Source: Dipteris shenzhenensis (lineage: Eukaryota; Polypodiophyta; Polypodiopsida; Gleicheniales). Taken from it: 64,000 nucleotides of DNA. The stretch is taken from NCBI GenBank assembly GCA_047967505.1, contig CM106540.1; one strand, given 5' to 3'. The position numbers and the translations under genes were made by a program. Under the pieces are notes generated by a model that saw only the letters and a list, made by a program, of their open reading frames with translations, made no database searches and had not been told where the DNA came from. Shown here in pieces: positions 24,661 through 37,480 of this stretch (position 1 is the first letter of the stretch; each line of letters starts with the position of its first letter).

Positions 24661-25090
24661 CATCAAACAATGGATTATAGAAAGGATAATGGATGCTATA
24701 AAAAACAAACTTTAAGTTTTAGAAATAAAGATAGAAAGGAAGACACACTATCTAAGAGCAATTAAGCAGTGCCAACAAAGAGGTGAACATCCATGAACAA
24801 ATAAAGATGAATGAGAGAAAGGTCATACTTTAGAGAGTGGTCGATAAGGGAAAAGGACAAACCAACCAAGGGGACTTTCAAATTAATCACAAAGAAAAGT
24901 CTCAATGAGTAAATCCCCTACCTAAAAGGAATTGATGCAACACTTGCCTCCTCCTAGAAAAAATAAACAAAGAATCAGACAACAATTTTATAATTCTACT
25001 TCTATTGGGACTAATGAGGATGTTAACAAGGGCAAAATGTCAATAGGAACGAGCAAGGCAATTCAAAACTTTAACTACCTCTACCTTAAA

Positions 25091-26880
25091 ACCCTTTTTT
25101 TTTTCCCAAAGAAAGGAACCTTCTATTAATGCTTGAAATATATCATACAAGACAACAGCCTTGAAGGTGCTGAGTATGAAAAACTAGAAAAGGCTGAAGG
25201 AAAGAAAAACGAGCTTGTTCCAGAGAAGCCCAGCTCACTGCCTAGGGGATCTCTAGAACTGGGGCTAACAGCCAAGTGGGGGGACTATACAACCAGCGAA
25301 TCCCTCGCAGAGTGAAGATGTAGAAAACACCTGGGCCAAGCCTTGCAGAAATGAGCACACCTCTCAATAGTCACCCTAGAGCCTGGAGTCCCATGCTCCT
25401 AGGTGGACCGTAGAGTGTAAATGATATCCTACCAAATGGCAACCAAGGTAGCCGAGGGTGGAACCGGGTGCTCTCCCCCATCTCAAGACTGCAGCGAGCC
25501 ACCCAAATGTTCCAAGTTGTGATGCTAGCTATCGCCTCCCAAACACTGTCCTCCCTAGGAGAAGGAGGAGCTAGGGTGTCACGGGGGACTACCTCGTGGA
25601 GTGCAATCCTCTGAATGCTCTGACCCTATATCTGGTAGGCTGGGGAGATCTCATCAATCTGAAACGCGTGTCCTCCCTCTGTCAACCAAGCCACCATCCC
25701 CCAAGTCTAGTCTCTGTGGAGACTCTGCATACATGTCATGATCCTGAGGGCATTCATCCAAATCCTCACTGCACTACGACACCTCCATAGGCAGTGCGGG
25801 ATAGTCTCTAGGACACCATCTGAGCAGCAATGGCACTGTCCCTCCACTCGCATCTGCTCCAACCACGGGCCGATGAGCAAGCCTCCGTGGGCTACCAGCT
25901 AGAAGAAGTATGAAATCTTCCTCGGCTGCAAGCTAGACCACAACCACGTCCAAAACCTGGAGCGAATCTCCCAGGGCACTCTCGGTCACCTAGTGTCTCT
26001 CCCTCGAGGGAGTTTACCTCGACGAGTCCATCTGAAGTCTCCTACCAATCTGTGTAGTGTAGGAAAAGAAAGGCACCTCATCTATCGTCTCAGCTAGGCT
26101 GCCCCTGGAGGGCCAGAACCATTCCCCGAGTCCTCCCTCAGGGGTCTACCCTCCCATAGCCAGAGGCACCATCTAGGGGTGTCCTGCTCTGAGATACTGG
26201 GAGGATCAATGTGCCACTCCTTCCCCAAGCGTCCTACCGCTCTGATCATCTGCCAGTGTATCCCATCAAGACTCCCATCCAGCTCAAGGTCACTTCTAGT
26301 GAGGGGCTGAAGTAGGCCTCCAGGTCCTACATAGAAGAAGTCAAGGTGCGTGTTGCCGCGGTCCATCAAAATCCTCAAGGGAACACCAGTATGGGAAAAC
26401 TACCCCAACCATCTGCTCTCTCTTAGGAATGGCTGTCGATCTCACCCATCCGCTGCCCTGCCCCTCTCAGATGTGCTAGGGCGTCAAGCCTCGCCTCTGC
26501 CTCCATAGGTAGTCTGCTCCAGCGACCAAAAGACCCTGTTAGACCATTGTCCCACTGTGCCCAGCCAATGTGAGTCCATTGCCGAAGCATACGTCTCTCC
26601 TGATCTCTGACCTCTAGGTGCCACATAAGGGGTTGGCACTCAAACTCCTCTCTACATCTGGGCGGAGCACAGATGAGACCCCTTGCTAGTCTCTGCCAAA
26701 CCCTATGAAGACTCGCCATCAGGGGAGAGTCCTTCCCCGTAAGGGGGGCCTCTGAGAAGATCCATCTATGTGAAGGCTGCCATTGTCCCCCAGTGCACAG
26801 GCAGCCTACAGGCCGCCGTGGGCATAAGGGGGGATCTCATCGAATAGCTCCTCCATCGCTACCCCTTGAAGCCCATTTAA
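25091..26880 (-). pseudogene. LINE fragment B, inserted into the plus-strand LINE
   Basis: On the minus strand the element reads PLMWHLEVRDQERRMLRQW (near 26,600), DFFYVGPGGLLQPLTRSDLE (near 26,330), then CHCCSDGVLETIPHCLWRC and AVRIWMNAL (near 25,850-25,760), the zf-RVT module of plant LINEs. The 3' end is an A tail (T run, + strand) at 25,091-25,102. The flanks ACCTTAAAA (before 25,090) and ACCTTATAAAA (near 26,880) look like a decayed target duplication. It is longer and better preserved than fragment A, yet 5'-truncated, because the reverse-transcriptase core is absent. Confidence 0.75.
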
Positions 26881-27185
26881 CCTTATAAAAGTTGAAAGAG
26901 GTAGTTGATGGCATGGCTAATGGTAAGACTCCTAGAGAGGATGACGAGCCAATTGAGTTTATTGGTTGGCCCCTACCTTTTGAATCTTATGGTAGGAAAG
27001 TTTATTTGCCCTTCCACATAAATGGATACATAATAAAGTTAATCCCCAAAGAGGGCAACAAAAACAATATTAGAAACTCGAGATCCCTCACTATGCTCAA
27101 TTGTAGCTAGAAGATGTATGCAAAAGCACTAGCTTTAAGGATACAGAAAAGAATGTACACTTGGATCCTCTAAGAATAGGGCCAC

Positions 27186-27645
27186 CCCCAGTTGGTGAAA
27201 ACTCTTATTAAATAATTAATTGGTGGTGGTGGTGGTGGGGGAGTGGTATATGATGGCAAAATATTTAGGGATAAAGGGGGGAGGTCTTGAATTAAATAAA
27301 GGGGGGAGGGGGAGGGGCAATAATTAGTCTCACTAGGGGGGAGAGCTTGAATTAAAAAAAGGGGGGAGGGGAAGGGGAATTAAAGAGGGAGGGACGTGTG
27401 AGATTTGGGAGGAGGGGGGTGAACAGCTATGAAGGGCATTAAATAGGCAAGCGCATCCCAAAGGGGGAGGGGGATGAGGGTGAATATATAATACTTTTAT
27501 AAGGAAAGGGTCGCATAATATTACTTAATAGCTTAGTGGTAGGTCTCATGTGTGGGAAAATGAAGGTTTTGACTTTAAATATTTTCTTGAACATTTGGGG
27601 AAGCCTCCTTTTGAAATAAATTATGCCATGGAGAAACATAAATTA
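27186..27645. mobile_element. ~460 bp G-rich insertion with a SINE-like tRNA promoter
   Basis: This stretch interrupts the LINE reading. Its left part has GGT repeats and four related GGGGGGAG purine blocks, two preceded by TTGAATTAAA. Its right part has TAGCTTAGTGG (27,529-27,539), an exact fit to a tRNA A-box (TRGYNNANNNG), followed ~35 bp later by GGTTTTGACTTTAAA, a degraded B-box. A decayed tRNA-derived SINE next to a low-complexity tract is the best reading. No target duplication was found. Confidence 0.4.
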
Positions 27646-28850
27646 AAGACAAATTCTACAATATATTAGAGTGGGACTTCTTGATTCAAGCCCTACAAGA
27701 CAAGAGGCTTGGACCTCTTTATGTATATTATGTCAATATTCTTCTCACTAATGCTACTGCCAAGGTTTGTGTCAATGGGGAGATGACTCAATCATTTTCT
27801 CTTAAAAGGATCCATTAGACAAGGATGCCTATTAGCCCCTCTTTTCTTTGCTATAAACACTGGCTCCCTATGCTAACTTATCCATCAACAACAAGTTGAG
27901 GAAGAAAAATCGAGGGCATTAACCTTACTTCTGGTAAGCATTTAGTCAACAAAGTTTGTTGTTGACATAAAATTAACCCCCAAAAACAATCCTCAAGATG
28001 TAAATAGGACCTAGGAATGCCTAAACACTTTTTGTATTGCTACATGATCAGTTATTAATCATGACAAAATAAATTATTGTACCCTCATCTCAAATGACCA
28101 AGAAGTGTTAAAATAGTTAGGTTGTTTCATGATGGCAAGGGGAATTGTGTTTAGACTCCTTGGGATTCTAATGGGATTAATCAAAGACACGTGTAAACGG
28201 TTCCTCGATAGTTTAAAAAATAAGCTAGACAAATGGAGAGGCTTCCGAGTAAATCCATCTTAGACGAGGCTGGTCTTAAATCACTACATCTATCCTATAG
28301 CCATCTTTTATTTATCATGCTGGTGCCCCTCTCTTTTTGGGTTAGAGAAACAATCTAGGTCCTTCTTATGGGGTGGGGGCACTAATAGAAAAAGGATATC
28401 TCTAATTACTTGGTTAGCCTAAGGTTGAAGGAGGGTTGGTGGTTATGCATATACAATATGCAGATTTCAAGCCTCTCAGCATCGTGTGCCATAAAAGGCT
28501 ATCCAAAGCCATCAACCTATGGGATCAGCTCTTAATGAGGAGTTTTTTTCATATCAGGCCTTTGATATTTCCCAAATGAAGACACTACCTCCTTCTCTAA
28601 GGCCTAGAGCACTAAGGGTAGCCACCTTCGAAAATCCTCTTGGAGTTTTTTTATGCTTTTAAAGTCAAATCATTTTCTCAGGTAAAGAGTCATTTATGAG
28701 TAATGACTCCATATAGGTCTCAACCATTTTCAAGACCAATACCATTAGTGATAATGATTTTGTGGAGGCTAGTTTACTGTTCAAAATAGTTTTGCAATGT
28801 TGGGGATGGTTCTAAGAAATACAGGATCTTAGGTGAAAACCTAGCCTAAG

Positions 28851-29705
28851 ATAATGAGGGGAGATGGGAAGGGGGATGGAGTGGCAAACACAAAGGCACT
28901 ACAAGGGAAACAAGAGCACACCCAAAGACACTATTGAAGAGAAGAGGGAGTTTGTATTCCAAACTTGTGCATACAACAATAAAGACCAAAGTCAACCACT
29001 TGGCCTTTTATACATGTCACCTTTTGAAGGGAGGGCCAACCCTAATGTCTTTATACCACTCTCTCTTCTCATTCTTTTACCATCCTCTTGGGTCCATATA
29101 GATCCAAGACACAATCCTAGCTCTACGAGCTTGCCACTATCCCATCAAATGACAGCACTAGCCAGCGGTGGCATATTGTTAACCAATCAGTTAACACGGA
29201 ATTAATTAACAGCATGCATGTGAATGAGGTTGCAAGGGCCTCCAAATCTACTAGTTTTCATTAACGCAGGCCCCTAGGTGGAGAGAGATATTTGACAAAA
29301 CCTACAAGATGTTGCAAGAGACGTCCTGGGACATGGCAATGCCCAGTTTAAATAGGAGCACCCCAAAGGACAAGGCGAGGGCACTCGGCTCTTCGTAAGG
29401 CATCAATTGAGTTCGATATTTGTGATTATTCCTTTTCCACGTGGTCAGAGAGTGCTAAGTGTGAATCATTTTCATTGACTGTGGGAAAGTTTTGTTGGAG
29501 GTACTTGGTTTTCTCATCACTCTGCCATCTTTGCTAGTAGGAGGTGAACAAGTTCCACTAGTACCGATTGTTCTGGTTGTTCTGGTCATTCCAATTCCCA
29601 TGACGGTGGCAAATGAGAAGTATACCAAGTTTCAGGGGAAAGTTCGTGAGGGCATGACAATGTTTTTTGTCATGCCCGGATTGCACAAAAAATGAGCAAA
29701 TTGGA
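28851..29705. other. Unrecognised DNA between LINE and tandem repeat
   Basis: No gene, domain or element end was recognised on either strand. A 67-codon frame at 29,492-29,695 (+) is hydrophobic (VPIVLVVLVIPIP) but lacks any family resemblance, and its opposite strand is equally open. Confidence 0.5.
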
Positions 29706-30026
29706 CATGCTTTTGAGTGGCGGTCATTCGATTCATAGTGGCGACATACATGCATCATGGCAAAAGAGAGAAAGTGACACACATGCGCCCTGGTAAAAGA
29801 GAGAAATGGTATATTGTCAAAGAAGCTAGACTTCTGAGTGATGATTCCACCATGGTGGCACACGCAACATGGTAAAAGAGAGAAATGCGACACACACGAC
29901 ATGGTAAAAGAGAGATTGAGGAATGTTGAAGAAGCTAGGCTTTTGAGTGGTGATTATTCGATCCACAATGGTGACATACACGTGGCATGGTAAAAGAGAG
30001 ATGGTGGAATGTCAAAGAAGCTAGGC
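29706..30026. repeat. Three imperfect ~95-120 bp tandem repeats
   Basis: Each unit starts with TT(T/C)TGAGTG(G/A).G(G/A)T, contains one or two copies of ATGGTAAAAGAGAGA, and ends GTCAAAGAAGCTAG or a close variant. Units begin near 29,710, 29,830 and 29,940. The inner word GGTAAAAGAGAGA occurs six times in total, one copy with GGC for GGT. Confidence 0.8.
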
Positions 30027-33000
30027 TAGAAACGGACTAGATTGCTCTGAGGCCAGTGGTCGAGAAGTGGCCAAATACCAAAAGAAGTTAGAGGGCGGGT
30101 TGCAAGCTGGAGTTGGAAGTTAAATTTTTTATCAGTAGGACTTCTTGTTAACTAGGAAAGAACCAAACCCCTTATGAAGGTTCGAGCATTGGCATGGTAG
30201 TTAGAGCTGAAGTCTTTGGAGAGAGGGTCGACGATTTGATTCTTCTCGAGCACACGCAGAGAATGTAGATTATTGGCCCTACAAAGTCTTAGACTACTAT
30301 ACGAATGCCTCTCAAACAACACACAACCGACGCCCACGCCCTTCCAGAGCTACTATGGAGACGAAGACCATATCAAACATACCACATAGAGTGAGCAAGA
30401 CACTTCTTTTGTTTTTGTTTTTTTTTAAAACACGCCCACCTTACACTCGGTCCTATCGAGGGGCACCCTGCCCTAGGCCGGTGGGCAATGGGTCCACAAC
30501 TACACAACCACAAGCTAGGACCCCATGCCCAAGCCTCCAAGGAGATGTTTCCATGGGACGCAAATGTGCGCACCTGTGTGCGCGATGCACCCCTACTTCA
30601 GTTCTCACAGTGGCATTGGAAAATATGGCGATGGCGGTTTGAGCAAACGAATGGCGCATCGAATGGCTCCCTCTTCCCGCTCCTGCTATTCACAAATTAT
30701 TTTGTGCCTTTGGCCCAAATATCGTGAGCCGTGCTCAAATGGGCACCGGCATAGATGAAGGGGGAAACATGCCCAAGACTCGGAACCATGACATGAGGGT
30801 TGGAAGCCCAACACTTTAAACCCAAAACCCCACTTTGATGTACCCCGGACAGCAACATGCGACGAATAAGAACAAACATCGAGTCGGCACTTTGTGAGAA
30901 TCAACGAGACCAGTCCAGGCTGCAGGAGACGAATCCAGTCGAGATGACTGCTGTCTCTACTCGCAACTCATGATCTCGACAGCATTGCGAGTAGAGAAGA
31001 CCTCGGCGTCTTGGATACCTGAGTCTTTGCAGCTTCATTAGACGAGGGCATGAGGGTGACGTTCCGAACGCCATCCAATGGCTCACAGCGGGTGATGAAT
31101 TTCCTAGTGTATCAACCACAGCCTTTCCTCCCTGCGCTGGCGTCGTTGCTCCTTGCCTAGGATATAAATACGTTGCAACATTTGGCTCCAAGGGCTCAAA
31201 CATATGTGTCAATGTTCGCATGATACGTCCAAAATATATGGTGCTGGGAGACTAGGTGTGCTTCTACACCGTTCAGGATGCTGGTGCCCGTTCTCGGCCG
31301 ATATTGGGCTTGGTGGAAGACGTCTGTTGTGCTGCAAGCACTCAAAGGTGTACGGCCACCACCAACACTTGCAAGTTGCATGGAACCAACTATGGACTGC
31401 TCGCAGAGGTGTCCATGCAGCAGCACTTGAAGAAAATAGAGTAGCTGTGCTACGAATAGCTACGCAAGCTGGTCGTAAACCTCAAAGAGAGGCTCAGCAC
31501 CATCCTTGCCATTGGCAGATACGTGCTTGAAGGACGGAGAACGTGCGAATTCGCTTTTGGTTGTTGCTTCAAATCGGAACTCCTGCGCCACCAACGTTCG
31601 TTCCATTACTCACAAGTCTTGATCACACGTTTGACGAGGACAAAAATCGACGACGGTTCTAGCAAATCAATCCATTGTCTGTCTATGCTGCTTTACTCTG
31701 TTGCTTTGAAACCGCCACCACAATGCTTTGCCGCAGATCCCTCGTTGCAAACGTCACGAGCTGCTCCACAACACAACTAGGCACGCAAGCCTGCAAAATC
31801 ATGATGGGCAAGGACCTCCAGGGTCAAGGTACTACAGGCCTCCAACCCTACACCTGTGAGAGCGATGAAGGAGCTGCACAATTTGATTGGTTGCCAACAT
31901 AGGGCTACTCAATGGCTAGGGAGAAGAAATTGGCAACCGGCCGAGCTACAAAAATATGGCCATGATAGATCTGGCAACATAGCATCTGAGCTTGATAAAT
32001 CAAAAGGTTGAGGGAATCCTATTATTCATAAGGTGCCTTAGATAGCCATTACAAGACACCATTTTGATTGGAAAGTTTGTGCAAGACTTTCACCAGCGAT
32101 CAACAGTCAAGGCAAAGGAGAGGAGACTCTTTAGGAGGAGTGTGAGTAACAAGGACCGAGAGTGCCAACACTTAAGTTGTGACTTATTCAGCTCAAACAT
32201 GCCACATCGTTTCATTTTATTTATAGCCTTTACAATAAAGGATGCTTTTATATATGGAGAGTATACTTCCATTGTCATAAATATTTGACTAGAGATATCA
32301 TAACCATACATATATACCCATGAGAAAAGTAAAACCTTCTTATGTGTTACATGCACTAACATGGCATAGCCAATCAAAGACCTAAACCAAATAGAAAAGA
32401 AAAAGGGATTATAAAGAGAGACTTGTAAAGGTAGGGATAATCTACTAGATGCATAAATGACCTAATGGAGACTAGGTAGCTGGTGCACATAGGCAAGTTG
32501 CATTCATAAGACAAACGAAAATGACATGTTTTATTCTTTATGATATTTATTCATTTAAATAAACTTGGCACTTCATACAAAAGTCTCTTTGAATGGAAAC
32601 TTTGTTTGGACAAATTCTCCATTCACACAAAATTAAAATAAGAAACATAGGATCTCTTTCTATTTTTAAAAAAAACTTGTTAAAAGTTAATGCAATAGTG
32701 CACATTTAATAAAAACCTTTGGGGATAAAAAAATTCCTATATACAAAGGCCTGAGTATTAAGTTTTTTTCAGACCCAATAATATATTTAGGAACTCTTTG
32801 TATATATGTGTGTGTGTGTCTATGTGATACATATTGATCACAAAACTGAAACCTAGCAAGATGTACATCTTTATCTTTAGCTCGAAAGACCATGGACAAA
32901 GTAGAAATTACGCTTAGCTGTCGAACGATAAGTTTGCCTTGTCCAAAACAGGATGCACTAAATACTTTTGGGTTTTAATGTGCATGTGATAGACAAATGC

Positions 33001-33782
33001 GTTTGGGAAAACTAAAAAGGTGGAGATGTTTGCCAGCAAACTTAAAAGGAGCGATACATGATTCTAGATCATTGTTTTAGTGGTGCCCTTTCCAATTTGC
33101 TACAAACACTCCTTGCAGATCCTTCCATTGGTGAGGATCTTTTTAGAAAGGAAAATATCATTGGCCATGTGGGAATTTTATCTTTGAAGTAGATTTAGAG
33201 AAGAATGACCCCCAAAAAAGCACAGCAGAATCTTTAATGAAAGCAAAAGTAGGCACAAAAGCAAGAGGATTACACCTTCATACACGCCTTTTCCCTAAAA
33301 GCTCCTTTAGCTATCAACTTAAGAACTACCGTGTCAAGAGGATACTTAGTCCCTTGGACGTCCTTTCAGCCTTTTTCGTTACCGTCCAAGTAGCATATAG
33401 ATTGTAGATGATATCCATTGCTCCCTCCAACCCCCCAAAACCAAAAAAAGAAGATGGGAAAGAAAAAACCTTGAAAATCTGGATTGCATGAAAGGTCTTT
33501 GGTGAAACTAAGGACATGCACTAACTCAAAGTACGCACCCAATAAAGTACACACACAAAAGACAAGAAGAGACAGACACCTGAACCTGGCCAGTCGCTTA
33601 CATTGTACAGAGCAGCATGTTATGCATTTCCATTTTGCATCTTTAACTGAAATGCATCTGCAAAAACAAATTAGACGACCACATGGAGCCAGTATTTCTA
33701 CCCACATTCATAACAATTTTCTTTAGGAAGATACCAGGAGTAAGATGGTTCAATTAAAAAAGGCTTCCCAGAAAAGTGTCCA
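30027..33782. other. Unrecognised DNA, moderately GC-rich from 30.4 to 31.9 kb
   Basis: The 30,450-31,550 part has higher GC and several 60-110 codon frames on both strands that overlap each other. None shows a recognisable domain or consistent codon use. 32,000-33,780 is AT-rich and is the 3' flank of the thioredoxin gene. A decayed retroelement leader is possible but not supported by any motif. Confidence 0.4.
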
Positions 33783-36700
33783 TTATCTTGCAGAACCAGT
33801 GGCAGCTGCTTCATCTGGTGTGCCTTGTCTTGGGGAGTCCAGTGTATCATCTTGCAGACCAACTGGTGGCCCAAGGCTACACCGGTCAGTGTTGTGAGTG
33901 GCTATGGCATCCTTCAACTTTTGCAACTGCTCATAGCAGAAATATATATAAGCAATTGAATTGTGACATGATATGCAAAACTTCCTTGTTTCATTCAGTG
34001 TACCGTGTTACATATTTCTCCGAAAAGCCCTCAAGATCAACCCACCTTACTTCACTTTTTATGCCCTTTCTTCAAATACGACTCTCTACTGAATAATGAG
34101 AAAAATGTGAGCTTTCATCAAACAAACGAGTAGGAAGTTATACTCCAACCTTTAAAAGAAACAGAATTGTGAGAACTATACCACAAGCCTCATCAACTCG
34201 CTGGGTACTTGGCAAGCTGTACAAATTTCTTTGGAAAAATGGAATTTTTAGATCAGGATGTTTTTTACCCCTTTACCACAATGCAGCGGATTATTCCTAG
34301 CCCCTCTTTATTATCAGGATCATATCCTCTTAGCTTACAGCTGTTTCAGGAATATCCAACTTGAGTTCCTGTGGAAGGCTCCAAATTGATTTAACAGGTC
34401 CAATTTCAGGTCTTACAGAGCAGACACAAGAATGCTTTTTCTAAAGAGAAGATTCTTAAGGGTATCTTTAATCAATGAGTAGTTAGCTTATTTTCCTGGA
34501 AGACAGGACGGACAAGAGAACAAACAGCAGGTCTTTCTATCTGAATCCTTAGCTCAAACATTTGACCTTCCCTCCTAACACCAATAGAGGACATATTTTG
34601 GTGCATCTGGAATAGGTATAGTCCATGCATCCCCGATAAGCAGGACAGAAGGCTACAATTACTTAGGAGGGGGATGCCCATTTCGGGGCTGTTTTGAGGG
34701 CCCTTACAGGGAAGCTATGACCTAGCAATAGACTGTCCATTCAGAAACCCTGGGGCCGATCTAGGGGCCTGACTTGTGGTCCAATTGGGCCGACTTTGGC
34801 TGACTCAGGTGAATGGAGCAGTGAGCTGGTTGGCCAACCTTGTGTAGGTTGGCCAACATCTACATGAGCCATTATATGTGGCACCAAGCCTGTAGAAGAG
34901 AAGGATGTGCACAGCTTCGCTCGGGGGTTTTTGCTCGTGATGTGTGCAGTATATTATAGAATTATTTCACATTTTAGAGAACATCTATATGTGAACAAAT
35001 AGTGAGACACTTTAGAAACTCTTAAAATCCCTCCCTACCATGCTTCTTTTGAGAAAGGGTAACTTAAGGGATGAGTAGGAAAGAGAGATTGAAAAATATA
35101 TACCATATTCCTTAGATGAGTAGGTGCTCTCATGTAAAATATATACCATATTCCGTAGATGAGTAGGAAAGAGATATTGAAAACCCTCACATCCAAAGCG
35201 ATTATAATGTATCATAAATTCATCTCTTCTATATTATAAAATATAGAAAGGCAAGGAAGGGATTTCAGAGATATTCCCAATTCTCCAAACCTAAGTACTC
35301 TTACGTGGTCCCTGCTGAACCCCTCCCTACCATATTATGAATTAGGGAGAGGTTGTAACTCTCATATACATCTTGAAGTTGCCAATTTATCTGGTCTATA
35401 CCTCTTGAAATTATTTTTTAAAGTGCACCATTGGAAAGATCATGAAATTTTGAACATATTTCCTCTCAAGTTTGCCTATCCCCCTTTGATGCGGGTGAAC
35501 AGCTAAATCGCGCCAACAATCTACTTTGGAACATTAAAGTGAAGAGTCACATGGTGGCTTGGACAATGTGGAATGTCATCATTAGTGTGGAGAAAAAGCC
35601 ACAAGATATGGTAGATGGTAAAGAAATGACACCTCCAAATTCAAAGGAGGTAGAAGAGTAAGAGGACAAGTATAGCAAGGCTCTCTCACGTATCTTTGGG
35701 ACAACACTAGACTCAATGCTTCCTCATATCCAGCTTGCTACACGAGGAAGCTTCCTCATATCCAGCTTGCTAAGACACCTACACGAGGTCCAAAAAGATG
35801 ACTTGTGGCACTACCATGTCAAAGTTGTGGGAACCTAACCACAGTCAAGCTAGCCCTAGTTAACTTAAGCCTAGTCATGTAACAATAGTCAACTAAAACT
35901 AATTTACAAATCTAGAACAGTCAAGTCAATTAAATCTCACTAGTTTGTACATCCTGCCCACATGGCAGCCTGCATACTGCCCATGTGGCAGCCCTGGACA
36001 CCATCTCAGATCTACCCCCGTGTCTGTCTATTATATAGATGCGCCTATAGACGCGGGTCTGTAGCCAATAGACGCACAAATAGACGTGCCCGTAAGTTTT
36101 TTTTTTGTTAAGGAAATGCATCTGTGTACGCGTCTGTGGGTGCTTTGTCTTGTTGTGAATGCAATTGATGATATGGGCTTTGAGGGGTCCCCTTTAGGGA
36201 CAAGGGCCATATTGACATGCCATTTCTATCCAGTGGCATCCTGGATATTGTATAATGCACGTAGACATGGCCCTTGCCCCTAAAGGGGACATATCATCAA
36301 TTGCCTTTTTGCAGACTTTCTCTCTACCCACGTGGCATCTCTCCAACCCAATACATGCTGGTGGTGCGCTATCCCCCATGTCCTCATCATTTGGGGGCTC
36401 ACAGGTGGGGAGGTGACCCTGATAACCCCAATGAATCCCAGAGATGAGGCAGCTCCAAAAATGCCTTTCCACGACCTAAACATTGCTTCATTACAAACGT
36501 TCATGTATTGGCAATAATATTGTATTCAAAACTAGAAACTTGCCATCACATGTCCTACTATTATTCAATTGTTTGACCCCATTGTGAAGGATTGGGTAAA
36601 ACATTACACCATTTTACCCCCTTCATTGTTGAATAAATACTCATAACAAGAAAATCTTAGTGTTGCTAGAACATGAACCATGCACATTTGTGTCATTCCC

Positions 36701-37480
36701 AATGCTTTACGCTCTCTCACAAAGACAAGCCATTTGTATATAAAAATCTTATCCTAGATAGAAAATTATTTGCAGCATATACTGATGCCACTAAATACAA
36801 TGCATGAACATGAAAAATGCATGCTGAACATACAACATTTTTAGGCAGCACTGAACAGTCCTATAAAGTAATATTTTACCTTGGTGATAGAGCAAGAAAA
36901 GGCATCCAATAGTCCATCTGCCCCTCTGTATAAATGGAAGTAAGGTAAGACTTTGACATTCAAACTTTTGCATAGTGGCTTGTTCTCGTCAAAATTCACC
37001 TTGAGGAAAACTATGTCCATATGATCAGCTGCAATTCTACAAAGCTACAAACAAACCACAAACACCTAGCTCAAGCTCTTTTGCAGAAAAAATAGCTCAA
37101 ACATAAAATGAATTTCAACTGGCAATCGAAAATGAAGTTTAGTTCTTCTTTGTAGCCTGTTAGCAAGCCACCAAGCCTTTTACAACGCAAATACCAAAAT
37201 CGGGTTATTGAAGATTGAGAGATAAAGCCATTCACCATCAGGGAAGACTTTACGAACAGGTTTTGTTTCTTCTAAAAATATCATGCATTACTATATGATA
37301 AGGGATTTACCTTAGGATACAAGGCTCTGCATGAACCACACCAAGTTGCGTAAAACTCGACCACTACAAGCTTCTCACCAGCTGTTGCAATTGCATCTTT
37401 AAGTTCCTTAATTGAATGCACATCCATCATATTTGCTCCCCCATCCCTTTCCCACCATTTTACCCCATCATTTGGGCTTG
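33783..37480 (-). CDS. Atypical plastid-type thioredoxin (ACHT / thioredoxin-like 2 family), exon 1 unresolved
   Basis: Three minus-strand exons are clear: 37,480-37,311, 37,044-36,880 and 33,926-33,783 (stop TAA), all with GT..AG introns and matching phases. They encode about 158 residues. The thioredoxin fold reads [25 protein letters not shown] in overlapping parts, then the redox motif WCGSC in place of the usual WCGPC, then [39 protein letters not shown] and FSCSITK, with a short hydrophilic C-terminus. WWERDGG just upstream matches the family's conserved WW.(K/R) entry. Family knowledge: these are chloroplast thioredoxin relatives that pass oxidising equivalents from 2-Cys peroxiredoxin. 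The first exon enters with one base of split codon; candidate ATGs are at 37,771 and 37,765. The last intron is 2953 bp. No frame breaks were seen, so it is probably active. Confidence 0.88.
36161..36304. repeat. Foldback (MITE-like) palindrome in the last intron of the thioredoxin gene
   Basis: The left arm starts GCAATTGATGATATG and contains CCCCTTTAGGG and CAAGGGCCAT (36,161-36,210). The right arm is its near-complete reverse complement (36,267-36,304, ending CATCAATTGC). The arms enclose about 56 bp. It could form a stable hairpin in the pre-mRNA. No certain target duplication is seen. Confidence 0.8.

Larger units (their letters stand above)
24680..28850 (+). pseudogene. Plus-strand LINE ORF2 remnant, interrupted by two insertions
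   Basis: Three plus-strand blocks belong to one LINE. Block 24,680-25,090 resembles the spacer between endonuclease and reverse transcriptase. Block 26,880-27,185 reads LKEVVDGMANGKTPRED, YIIKLIPKEGNKNNIRNSR and MLNCS..MYAKALALRIQKRM, the fingers of a plant LINE reverse transcriptase. Block 27,646-28,850 reads LEWDFLIQALQD, NATAKVCVNGE, SIRQGCLLAPLFFAINT, then KLDKWRGFRVNPS and FLWGGGTNRKRISLITW. A minus-strand LINE (25,091-26,880) and a ~460 bp insertion (27,186-27,645) separate the blocks; about 50 codons, including the FDKAYD motif, are missing at the second site. Many stops: inactive. Confidence 0.8.
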
